19,132 bases of DNA from JBOGED01 sp050743625. Its GTDB lineage: Bacteria > Actinomycetota > Nitriliruptoria > Euzebyales > Egibacteraceae. Below are positions 1 through 7,069 of the stretch, piece after piece. The position numbers and the translations under genes are program-made. Each line of letters starts with the position of its first letter. Within the stretch, counting starts at the first letter, position 1. The notes beneath the pieces were generated by a model. The model did not search any database. It was not told the DNA's origin and saw nothing but the letters and a program-made list of their open reading frames with translations. The DNA is taken from contig JBOGED010000155.1 in the NCBI GenBank assembly GCA_050743625.1, positions 1-19,132 on the forward strand, in the 5' to 3' direction.

Positions 1-43
1 ACCGCGCGGATCCTCCACATACTGAGCGTGGCCCCTTGTGCGC

Positions 44-1090
44 CTAGCTTGCCGAGCGGCGTACCCGCACGGGCGGGCGAGAGCGGTAGGCGCGACGGAG
101 GCGGCGCAGGGCTTTGGCGGCTCGGGCGGTCGGGCGGGCGGTGGCGCGCTCAAGGGCGCGCTCGGCCTTTTGGAGGCGGTGGGCGAGCTCGGCAGGGTCG
201 GTGGGTAGCTGCTGGCGGTCGGGGTCGAAGTCGCCGGTGGCGTACTTGCCTAGCGGAAGCCGGACGAGATCGGTGCTGCCGACGGGTAGAAGAGCCTGCG
301 GGAACGCGAGAGGACGCGCATCGCGCGGGTCGTAGCCGAGCACCTCCAAGAGCGCGTGGGGTACCCGCTTCTCGATCAGCGCCAGCTCGCCGACGGCGAT
401 CTCGCCTTGCCACCGCGTGACGCGGCTCGCGTCGATCGCGTCGCGGGTTCGGGTGCCGCCCTCGACGGTGATCGGGGCGTCCTGGTCACGCTGTGCCTTG
501 TCGTGTGAGAGCACGCGGTCCGACCACGGCTCGCCGAGGAATCCCAACAGCGCCCGCAGCGTCGTCTCGGGGTGCCCCACCAGGTCCTCGTACCGGCATA
601 CGGCGAATCGCTCGGGACCGAGGTCGACCGCCTGGCGCACGATCTCGCTGTTGGCCCGGACCCACTTCGAGATGGAGTCGGCAGCGCTGTACCGCCAACC
701 GCGCATCGACACGAGGGTCGCACCAGGGTGGCGGACGATCCCGACGAACTGCGCTTGCGGGAAGATGTCCGCCATCTGCCGGACGTGCCATGTGTGGAAT
801 GGGGTCTTGTCGCCCCAACGCGCCTTGCCGCGCTGGGCGGCGTAACGCTCGAAGATACGTGAGAAGAACGCCTGCACCTGGGCGTTCATCTCCGCCTCGG
901 ACAGCCCGAAACGGCCGTACCACGCGGGGCCGGCGTCCCAGCCGGGGATCGACTTCATCGCGGCGGCAGCGCCCATGAAGCCAGACTCGGGCCCGATGGC
1001 GATGCGCTCATGGCTGTCGAGGCACAGCCTGAGCAGGGTGCTACCCGAGCGCATCGCGCCGACGATGAAGATTGGCCCGGACGCGCTCAC
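44..1090 (-). CDS. PAPS-dependent sulfotransferase family protein
   Basis: Cytosolic enzyme expected to move a sulfate group from PAPS to an acceptor, here most plausibly a sugar of the local glycan or a glycolipid. The 5'-phosphosulfate loop GAMRSGSTLL is at residues 11-20, and WGDKTP is at 92-97. The 3'-phosphate motif IVRHPGATLVSMR is at about 118-130, in the usual order and spacing of the Sulfotransfer family. The 348-residue length is normal. The last ~45 residues are very Arg/Ala-rich and probably form a basic tail. The GTG start overlaps the stop of the upstream P-loop kinase gene by 4 nt (GTGA), with GAGGA 7 nt before it, so the two are translationally coupled. The acceptor cannot be read from sequence. 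Family call is firm; the glycan role is inferred from the neighbourhood. Confidence 0.9.
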   Translation of the reverse strand: MSASGPIFIVGAMRSGSTLLRLCLDSHERIAIGPESGFMGAAAAMKSIPGWDAGPAWYGRFGLSEAEMNAQVQAFFSRIFERYAAQRGKARWGDKTPFHTWHVRQMADIFPQAQFVGIVRHPGATLVSMRGWRYSAADSISKWVRANSEIVRQAVDLGPERFAVCRYEDLVGHPETTLRALLGFLGEPWSDRVLSHDKAQRDQDAPITVEGGTRTRDAIDASRVTRWQGEIAVGELALIEKRVPHALLEVLGYDPRDARPLAFPQALLPVGSTDLVRLPLGKYATGDFDPDRQQLPTDPAELAHRLQKAERALERATARPTARAAKALRRLRRAYRSRPPVRVRRSAS

Positions 1091-1680
1091 GTCTTCGTCC
1101 TCATCCGCACGAGCTGTTGAATGTCCTCACACAGCTCTGGGACGCTGCGCGTCGCGTCGAGCACGAAGAGATCCGGCAGGCGCTTGCGGAGCGCGAGGTA
1201 GCGCTGCCGTTGGTCCTCGCTCGCTGACGGGTCTGGCGTGCCCGCCCGCGTCGCGAGGACATTGCCCGGCGCGTCCAGCAGGATGAGGAGTCCAGGCCTC
1301 GGGCAGGTGTGGGCCAACACCCAGCGACGGATCCGACCTGTGCGGCTGAGCGGCTGCGCGGATTCCAACAGCGCGTCCGCCGCGCACCGGTCAAAGATGA
1401 CCAGCTTGCCTCGGGCCTGTTGGGCTTGCCCCACGGTCCATCTCCATGCGCGGGCGCATACCAACGTGGCGAGGTTCAGCCCGGGTGGGCGGACGGCGAG
1501 GGTGCCTTGCTGGTAAAGGCCCATGTACACGCAGACGGCACGGTCGGGATCGGATGCCCGTACCGCTTCTGCGACCGTCGACTTTCCCGCGCCATCAGCG
1601 CCGATCAACCCGACACTGACCCCACGCCGGGGCAGGGTGAATCGGGGCGCGTCTGTGGAGGTACCCGGCCAGCCGATCAC
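1087..1680 (-). CDS. Thymidylate-kinase-like P-loop kinase
   Basis: P-loop nucleoside/nucleotide kinase fold. Walker A GADGAGKST is at residues 27-35 from the chosen start. A DR motif (IFDRCAADAL) follows in the position of the TMK DRY/H segment. The C-terminal part (LLDAPGNVLATR, then QRYLALRKRLPDLFVLDA) matches the lid and final helix region of the dTMP kinase family. The start is taken as GTG at 1680 because GGAGG lies 10 nt upstream; the frame stays open to a TTG at 1794, but that extension looks non-conserved and runs into the divergent promoter region. It overlaps the sulfotransferase by 4 nt. Stand-alone TMK-like kinases occur in polysaccharide loci with unknown substrates, so it is not called a housekeeping tmk. 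About 197 residues. Confidence 0.75.
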   Translation of the reverse strand: MIGWPGTSTDAPRFTLPRRGVSVGLIGADGAGKSTVAEAVRASDPDRAVCVYMGLYQQGTLAVRPPGLNLATLVCARAWRWTVGQAQQARGKLVIFDRCAADALLESAQPLSRTGRIRRWVLAHTCPRPGLLILLDAPGNVLATRAGTPDPSASEDQRQRYLALRKRLPDLFVLDATRSVPELCEDIQQLVRMRTKT

Positions 1681-1806
1681 GATGTGTGTGCCTCCTCGGA
1701 ATATGTGAACCGCTGCGCTCAGATTATCGAAGAGCACTTGGCCACAGCTTGATCTAGGGCGCGCGGAGTCCTTACCCTCCCGAGGTCTGCTCAATGGGGG
1801 TCGCTC
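1681..1806. promoter_or_regulatory. Divergent intergenic region (kinase/sulfotransferase vs RDD/GMC operons)
   Basis: A 126-nt gap between two genes transcribed away from each other, so it should hold both promoters. It contains the GGAGG ribosome site for the minus gene (reverse complement of 1691-1695) and the GGGGG site for the plus gene (1796-1800). I see no convincing -35/-10 pair on either strand. Confidence 0.45.
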
Positions 1807-2322
1807 GTGGAACAGAAGCTCCCGCCGCCGGCCAGTGTGTTGAGGCGGGGCGGCGCCTGGGCGCTCGACGTCGTGCTCGTTGCCTTGCTCGTCTACACCG
1901 GCGCGACGGTAGTCATGCTCGCGATCGGACCGACCGTGCGCTTTTCCGCGGGAGAAGGAACCGCAATGTTGGACACGAGAATGGTGATCGTGAACGCGGT
2001 GCTCACGGTCGTCATCAGCGGATCCTATTTCATCCTCTCGTGGCGTCTGGCGGGTGCCTCACCCGCGCAGCGCCTCCTGCGTCTTCGCGTATGGGGGGCG
2101 ATGGAAGGTGAGCCGCTCTCGTGGCGTCAAGCGGTTCTCCGCTGGGCGTTCCTGTTCCCCCCATTCGGGATATTCGCGGTGATGAGTATCTCATTGCCAG
2201 CGGTCAACACGTTGGCGTGGTATCTGGCGCCGGTTTGGTACATGTTTTTGCTCGCAACGACGATTCTCAATACACGCCGTCAAGGTGTGCACGATCGCAT
2301 CGCGGGCAGCAATGTTTGTTGA
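1807..2322 (+). CDS. RDD family membrane protein
   Basis: Small integral membrane protein of the RDD family, 171 residues. It has the family's three landmarks: an Arg-Gly-Gly/Asp start to the first helix (RRGGAWALDVVLVALLVY, about 13-30), a central GASPAQRLLRLRV segment after the second helix (about 83-95), and a C-terminal RRQGVHDRIAGS (about 158-169). Three to four hydrophobic segments are visible. The GTG start has GGGGG 6 nt upstream. Its end overlaps the GMC oxidoreductase start by 11 nt, so it is the first gene of a three-gene operon. Biochemical roles of RDD proteins are mostly unknown; some are linked to ion exchange. Its place ahead of an oxidoreductase suggests a membrane partner, but that is only an inference. 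Confidence 0.85.
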   Translation: MEQKLPPPASVLRRGGAWALDVVLVALLVYTGATVVMLAIGPTVRFSAGEGTAMLDTRMVIVNAVLTVVISGSYFILSWRLAGASPAQRLLRLRVWGAMEGEPLSWRQAVLRWAFLFPPFGIFAVMSISLPAVNTLAWYLAPVWYMFLLATTILNTRRQGVHDRIAGSNVC

Positions 2323-4027
2323 TGCTCATTCGGTAGAGACCGGCGCGACGATCCAGGCTGACCTTTGCATCATCGGTGCGGGAGCGGCCGGCATCTCGAT
2401 CGCGCGGAGGTTGGCCGGCACCCCGGCGCGAGTCGCGCTGCTCGAAAGCGGTGGCCCCGAGTTCGGCGAGCAGTCGCAGGCGCTCTACGATGCACCTCAG
2501 CTCGGGATTCCCTACGAGCCGTTGAGCGCGACCCGTTTGCGCTACTTCGGGGGTACCACGGGGCACTGGGGCGGGGTCTGCAGGCCGTTCGAGGAGGCGG
2601 ATTTCCAGCCAAGGCCGGGGGTCCCTTACAGCGGCTGGCCGATCACGCTCGCCGACGTCCAACCCTTCTATCCCGAGGCGGCGGAGATCTGCGGGGTATC
2701 CTCAGGCGAGTGGGACGTGGGGGAATGGGCCTCGCGTGACCGGTGGGACCCATTGCCCTTCGACGCCACGCGCATCGTCACCCGCGTCGCTCAGGTCGCG
2801 TCGAAGGATCTCAGGCGCTTCGGCACCACGTATCGGAACGAGTTCGACCGCGCTCCGAACGTCACGGTCTTCCTGAACGCAAACGTGACGAGCTTGGCGA
2901 CGGATCCTGCGGGTACGGCGGCGACGTCGGCGCAGGTCGCAACCCTTGGCGGGCAACGCTTCACGCTCGCGGCGCGCACGTTTGTGCTGGCCGCGGGGGC
3001 TGTTGAGAACCCAAGGCTGCTGCTTGTCTCGAATGAGCGCTGGCCAGCCGGGCTCGGAAACTCCCACGGCATCGTAGGCCGGTTCTTCCATGACCATCCC
3101 CGATTCGCTGGCGCCGTGATCGAACCGTCGGATCCCTCGATCCCGATCGGGTTTTACCAAAACCACGAGGTCGCCGGCTCCACGTTGCAATGCTATACAT
3201 CGCTATCACGAGAGATGCAAATGGCGGAAGGCTGGATGGATGTCCAGCTGCGGTTGAGCCCTGTGTACGACGAGCACTTCTTGAAGGCGGATCGCTCGGA
3301 GGATGCAACCTCCGCAAGATCGCTCATGGAAGCCCTAGAAGGTCGGCGTGGGCAAGACGGATTCCTCGATCTCGCGCGCCATATTCGTAATGTCATCGTG
3401 GATCTCGGCACATGGCAGCGATTTACCATTCCCGGCGCTCCTGTTCCCCTGCCATATCCAGATATCGCCAGAACCGTATGGGAGTCCGACCGCCGTGAGC
3501 GGTCCAATCTTGTTCCTCCACTTCTCGGCGACGTTGCCGCATCTGGTTATAACGACTACTTCGGCGCGCCCGTCTCCCGCTTGGTTGTCACGCCGAGAAT
3601 CGAGCAGGTTCCCGACCCAGAAAGCCGAATCTTGCTCATCGACGGCCGTGACGGGCTGGGAATGCCCCGCGTCGCATGTGACGCCCGGCTGAACGAGGCC
3701 GACCGGCGTAACTACCGGCGCGCGCTGGAGGTGCTCGGGATGGAGGTCGGTCGCCTCGGGATCGGACGGCTCAAGATGCTCTACGGCGAGCGCGAGACCG
3801 CGTGGCCTGACGACTTGACAGGTGGGCCTCACCTCATGGGCACAACCCGGATGAGCGACGATCCCGCAAAAGGTGTCGTCGACCGAAACTGCCTGGTCCA
3901 CGGGATGTCGAATCTCTACATCGCGGGCAGCTCCGTCTTCCCTACTGGCGGGTCCGGGACACCCACACTGACCCTGGTCGCGCTCGCCCTCCGCCTGGCC
4001 GATCACCTTTCCGAGGCGATGCGATGA
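2312..4027 (+). CDS. GMC family FAD-dependent oxidoreductase
   Basis: Flavoprotein of the glucose-methanol-choline family, expected to oxidise an alcohol or sugar hydroxyl. The FAD-binding GAGAAG motif is at residues 22-27 (DLCIIGAGAAGISIARRL). GGTTGHWGG follows as the second FAD/GMC signature. The C-terminal domain has PHLMGTTRM, DRNCLVHG and the closing GSSVFPTGGSGTPTLT signature. Length is 571 residues from ATG 2312. That start is preferred over GTG 2285 because the conserved N-terminus begins just after it. There is no signal peptide. The next gene overlaps by ATGA and encodes a small Tat-signal protein, the arrangement seen in gluconate/fructose dehydrogenases where the small subunit carries the export signal. 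No cytochrome c subunit is present nearby. The substrate is unknown. Confidence 0.9.
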   Translation: MFVDAHSVETGATIQADLCIIGAGAAGISIARRLAGTPARVALLESGGPEFGEQSQALYDAPQLGIPYEPLSATRLRYFGGTTGHWGGVCRPFEEADFQPRPGVPYSGWPITLADVQPFYPEAAEICGVSSGEWDVGEWASRDRWDPLPFDATRIVTRVAQVASKDLRRFGTTYRNEFDRAPNVTVFLNANVTSLATDPAGTAATSAQVATLGGQRFTLAARTFVLAAGAVENPRLLLVSNERWPAGLGNSHGIVGRFFHDHPRFAGAVIEPSDPSIPIGFYQNHEVAGSTLQCYTSLSREMQMAEGWMDVQLRLSPVYDEHFLKADRSEDATSARSLMEALEGRRGQDGFLDLARHIRNVIVDLGTWQRFTIPGAPVPLPYPDIARTVWESDRRERSNLVPPLLGDVAASGYNDYFGAPVSRLVVTPRIEQVPDPESRILLIDGRDGLGMPRVACDARLNEADRRNYRRALEVLGMEVGRLGIGRLKMLYGERETAWPDDLTGGPHLMGTTRMSDDPAKGVVDRNCLVHGMSNLYIAGSSVFPTGGSGTPTLTLVALALRLADHLSEAMR

Positions 4028-4449
4028 GCGTGCGCCGCACGATCAGACGCCGCCATGTGCTGCTGGGCGCGGGCGGGCTCGCGACCAGCGCCTTGCTCGG
4101 GCGGCTCGTGGGATTCTGGCCGCTGGCCAAGAGAGGAGATGACCCGCTCGCGGAGCGCCTCACCCGGCTGCTGACTCACGCGGATAGCGCACGGCTCATC
4201 GGCCAGGAATATCTCAAGGTCACGCCGGCCGAAGCCGCGCCAGCCCTACTGGCTACGCTGATCGCCGCGTCCCTGCCTTCCCGCCTCCTGAGGAACTTGC
4301 CACGGACGACCGACGCGCAGCTGCGCGAGCTGTTGTGGGACGGTATCCGCAAGGACTTCGCGCAGGAGCACGTGGTCACGCTTGACGGGTGGGTGCTGTC
4401 AAGAACCGAGGCCCGCCTCTATGGCCTTACGAGCCTGAGCCGTACGTAG
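4024..4449 (+). CDS. Small Tat-signal protein, putative GMC oxidoreductase partner subunit
   Basis: A 141-residue protein with an N-terminal twin-arginine-type signal: an Arg cluster (R4-R5, R8-R10), HVLLGAGG and a hydrophobic stretch to about residue 33. The mature part is helical-looking and ends with DFAQEHVVTLDGWVLSRTEA, a segment I associate with small proteins encoded beside GMC oxidoreductases. It is coupled to the GMC gene by a 4-nt ATGA overlap and has GAGG 7 nt before the ATG. By analogy with the small subunit of membrane gluconate/fructose dehydrogenases it may escort the folded, signal-less flavoprotein across the membrane. The analogy rests on gene order and the signal; overall similarity to that subunit family was not established. 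Confidence 0.7.
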   Translation: MSVRRTIRRRHVLLGAGGLATSALLGRLVGFWPLAKRGDDPLAERLTRLLTHADSARLIGQEYLKVTPAEAAPALLATLIAASLPSRLLRNLPRTTDAQLRELLWDGIRKDFAQEHVVTLDGWVLSRTEARLYGLTSLSRT

Positions 4450-4461
4450 GCTCGCTCGATC

Positions 4462-4516
4462 GGCCGGTGTGTTGGCTCAGGTCCGGATTCCGGACCTCAG
4501 TCGACACACCCGGCGC
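4462..4516. repeat. 55-nt hairpin repeat, copy 1 (likely bidirectional terminator)
   Basis: A near-palindrome with inner stem AGGTCCG/CGGACCT around GATTC and outer arms TGTGT/ACACA and GCCGG/CCGGC. It begins 12 nt after the stop of the Tat-protein gene and runs through the stop codon of the converging lyase-like gene. Copy 2 lies at 8984-9038 with 53 of 55 bases identical. No U-tract follows, so if it terminates it is of the L/I-shaped type common in high-GC bacteria. Confidence 0.8.
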
Positions 4517-5702
4517 AGTCGGGGAGCCCGTTCGTGAGCGTGGTCCACCGGATGGCGGAGTTGCTGTCGTCACTGAACGGGCGCTCTTCGACCAGGATGG
4601 GAAGGATCGCGGGGTCCCGCCACTTCGAGTAGGCGATCTCCCACATCGGGCTGGGGTTGGGGAGGCTCGCCCCGCCGTGGAACGGCCAGTCCCCTGGGCG
4701 ATCCCAATATCGCGCGAGCAGGTCGACCGCCTCTTTGAGTGTGCCGCCGCGCTTCCCCTCGTAGCTCCACAGGTCGATACCCCGGCGTTCCGCGATGGCG
4801 GCGGTCGCGATCTTGTAGCTCAGCGCGCCCTGCGTGTAGACCATGCCGGAGTCGCCGCGGCGGGTCTCCTCGGGAATCTGTCCGCCGTCCTCGACCAGGT
4901 CCATCAGCGCTCGCCAGTGCTTCATCGCGTCCGCGAATCCTTGGCGGTCACCCAGGTAGTCGGTCACGACGGCACGGGCGAATGTGCCGGCGTCACCCCA
5001 GTTGTTGGTGCGCTCGGAGGTCGCCGGCAGGATGACCGTGGCGAGCCAGTCGCGGAACGTCTCGAGATCGTCAGGGCTCAGCACGCCAGCATCGGCGATC
5101 AAGCTGGCGGAGAACACGAATCCAGGGGCATGCCTGCTGACGAGCAGTGATGTCGGGCAGCCGCCGCTGTCAGGACAGCTCTTCTTGGTCGACTTCGTCT
5201 TCGAAACCCAGCTCATGACGAAGTCGGCGGCCTTCTCCGCGTAACGCCGGTCGCCGGTCGCCCCATAGGCGAGGCCCAACCCGTACGCATTGCCCGCGTC
5301 GGTGGCGAATTGACCATCCGGGCTATTGGACTTCAAGGGATTCTCCGGCTTCGGTGACTCCTGGAGCGCATCGTCCGCGAAATCGAGCAACTGGCGGATG
5401 GCGGCGTCGTACGGCGCCTGGCCCCGCGAGCCGAGCTCCGCCCGGTGACGAAGCTCAGCTCCGTCGAAGAGATAGCCATGCTGCGGCCCCAGCCGGAGCG
5501 TGCCCGGATCCTCCGCGCCATCCCGCGGGGTATCCCGGGACCAGGGCCGGACGACCGCGACGCCGATGAGCAGCACCGTCACTAGGGCGACATTGATGAC
5601 CGTGCGGTAGCGTCGCACGCGAGCCTGACGCGCGGTTGGAACATCTGGATCTTGAGGTGCCGCTCCCGCTGCTGCCTCCTCGGCGTTGTGCATCTGCTCC
5701 AT
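4497..5702 (-). CDS. Membrane-anchored alginate-lyase-like (alpha/alpha-barrel) protein
   Basis: A 401-residue protein with a short cytosolic N-terminus, one transmembrane helix at about residues 35-51 and a large outer domain. The domain resembles the alginate lyase (PF05426-like) toroid: helical hairpins with APGFVFSASLIADAG (192-206), NNWGDAGTFARAVV (233-246) and DGGQIPEETRRGDSG with a following Tyr (272-289). These match the NNH/W and DG-x-LP-x-E-x-RG positions of that fold. It probably cuts or modifies acidic glycan outside the membrane. The usual His of the NNH motif is not obvious, so activity is unproven. The last codons and TGA stop lie inside a 55-nt repeat. It is a single gene, divergent from the glycosyltransferase operon. 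ATG 5702 is used; ATG 5693 is an alternative. Confidence 0.75.
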   Translation of the reverse strand: MEQMHNAEEAAAGAAPQDPDVPTARQARVRRYRTVINVALVTVLLIGVAVVRPWSRDTPRDGAEDPGTLRLGPQHGYLFDGAELRHRAELGSRGQAPYDAAIRQLLDFADDALQESPKPENPLKSNSPDGQFATDAGNAYGLGLAYGATGDRRYAEKAADFVMSWVSKTKSTKKSCPDSGGCPTSLLVSRHAPGFVFSASLIADAGVLSPDDLETFRDWLATVILPATSERTNNWGDAGTFARAVVTDYLGDRQGFADAMKHWRALMDLVEDGGQIPEETRRGDSGMVYTQGALSYKIATAAIAERRGIDLWSYEGKRGGTLKEAVDLLARYWDRPGDWPFHGGASLPNPSPMWEIAYSKWRDPAILPILVEERPFSDDSNSAIRWTTLTNGLPDCAGCVD

Positions 5703-5875
5703 TCATTGAGCCTAGCTCAGTGAAATGTCCGAATCAGCTGGTGCGATCCGTCCTTCCCGAAGGGTATTGCTACACAGTGGGCTGTCTGCGCCTTACGTCT
5801 GCTTCTCCCTCGGGCCACACTGAACGTGCCGCGTATGCGCGGGCACGGGGGAGGAGGCCACAGGGAAAGGCAAGG
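5703..5875. promoter_or_regulatory. Divergent intergenic region with a 5' leader hairpin
   Basis: A 173-nt gap between the lyase-like gene (minus) and the glycosyltransferase/flippase operon (plus). It must carry both promoters, but no clear -35/-10 pair is visible. A hairpin GTGCCGCG-TATG-CGCGGGCAC at 5826-5846 (one bulged base) lies about 30 nt before the plus-strand start and would be in the leader RNA. GAGGAGG and AAGG lie between it and the ATG at 5876. Confidence 0.4.
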
Positions 5876-7069
5876 ATGCGGATTCTCTTCTGCGTGAACG
5901 CGGCGCCGCTGCCGCCGATGGATGGGTTCCGGTTGGTCATTGACGCGCTCGTGCGCGAGCTGCGGCAACGACACGAGGTTCGCGTGGTGGCGTTCTGCAT
6001 CGCCGACCAGGACGAGCGTGGCGTCCCCGAGTACCTGCGCTTGGTTCCCCAGGTGCGGCGCGGTATCTGGGTCAAGGCCGGCCAGCTCCTCGGCGCGAGC
6101 GTGCGACGGCGACCGCTCAGCGCGGACATCGAGGCTACCGCGATGCGGCCAGCGCTCCACTCCGAGCTCCAGCGGTTCCAGCCCGACGTCGTGCACGTAT
6201 CGTCGGGCCGGCTCGCCGGGCTCGGCCCAGACCTGGAACGCTATCCCCGGGTGCTCGCGGCGCTTGACGCGCACCACGTGAACATCGAGGCGAAGGTGCG
6301 AGTGGCGACCGGGTTGCACCGGCTGCTGTTGCAACGCGAGACACGCAATGTCCGGCGGTTCGAAGCGACGGCGTACGGGCGGTTCGACCGCGTGACGACG
6401 GTCACGGCGGCTGACCGTGACGCGCTCCTGAGGTTGGATCCGACCTTGCGGATCGCAGTGATCCCGAATGGCGTAGATTCAACCCGCTTTGCCCCTCTCT
6501 GCGGGGTTGAACGTGATCCCTCGCTCCTCGTCTTCACCGGCATCATGCGGTACGCGCCGAACGTGACGGCCGCCCAGTTCCTGGCTCGGGAGATCCTGCC
6601 TCGGGTTCACGCGCACCGTCCGGACGCTCGGCTCGCGCTGGTAGGGCGCGATCCGTCACCGTCTGTCCGCGCCCTCGCTCGGTTAGACGGTGTCACGGTG
6701 ACGGGAGAGGTCGCCGACCTGCGCCCCTGGATCACCTCCGGTCGTGTCTACGTGTGCCCGATGCGGGACGGCACGGGGATCAAGAACAAGCTTCTCGAGG
6801 CGCTGGCGTGCGGCGTTTCCTGTGTCGCGACCCCCCTGGCAGCGCAGGGAATCGATTGCGTCGATGGCCGTGACCTGCTCCTCGCCAGGGACGCGGATGC
6901 CCTGGCCGACGCCGTCGTGCGGGTGCTCTCCGACGATGAGCTCGCCGGGCGGCTTGCCGCCTCCGCACGCTCGTACGTGGTCGAGCGCCACTCGTGGAGC
7001 GCGGTGGCCAGCGCGTATGAGGAGATCTACCGGTCCGTGCAACCCCCCACGAGGGTCAACCAGACGTGA
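5876..7069 (+). CDS. GT-B glycosyltransferase (family 4/1 type)
   Basis: Cytosolic retaining-type glycosyltransferase of GT-B fold, about 397 residues, likely adding a sugar to a lipid-linked intermediate. The N-terminal domain begins MRILFCVNAAPLPPMDGFR, typical of the acceptor-side loop. VIPNGVDSTRF at about 195-205 marks the start of the donor domain, and GTGIKNKLLEALACGVSCVA at about 300-319 is the nucleotide-sugar binding signature. The frame is open well upstream, but ATG 5876 is chosen because the fold starts exactly there and a purine-rich site precedes it. It overlaps the flippase start by 4 nt (GTGA). Donor and acceptor cannot be inferred. It resembles glycosyltransferases of exopolysaccharide loci more than housekeeping ones. 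Confidence 0.88.
   Translation: MRILFCVNAAPLPPMDGFRLVIDALVRELRQRHEVRVVAFCIADQDERGVPEYLRLVPQVRRGIWVKAGQLLGASVRRRPLSADIEATAMRPALHSELQRFQPDVVHVSSGRLAGLGPDLERYPRVLAALDAHHVNIEAKVRVATGLHRLLLQRETRNVRRFEATAYGRFDRVTTVTAADRDALLRLDPTLRIAVIPNGVDSTRFAPLCGVERDPSLLVFTGIMRYAPNVTAAQFLAREILPRVHAHRPDARLALVGRDPSPSVRALARLDGVTVTGEVADLRPWITSGRVYVCPMRDGTGIKNKLLEALACGVSCVATPLAAQGIDCVDGRDLLLARDADALADAVVRVLSDDELAGRLAASARSYVVERHSWSAVASAYEEIYRSVQPPTRVNQT

Noticed and set aside
1681..1794. TTG 1794 as the start of the TMK-like kinase.
   Set aside because: GTG 1680 has a well-placed GGAGG and the extra 38 residues look non-conserved.
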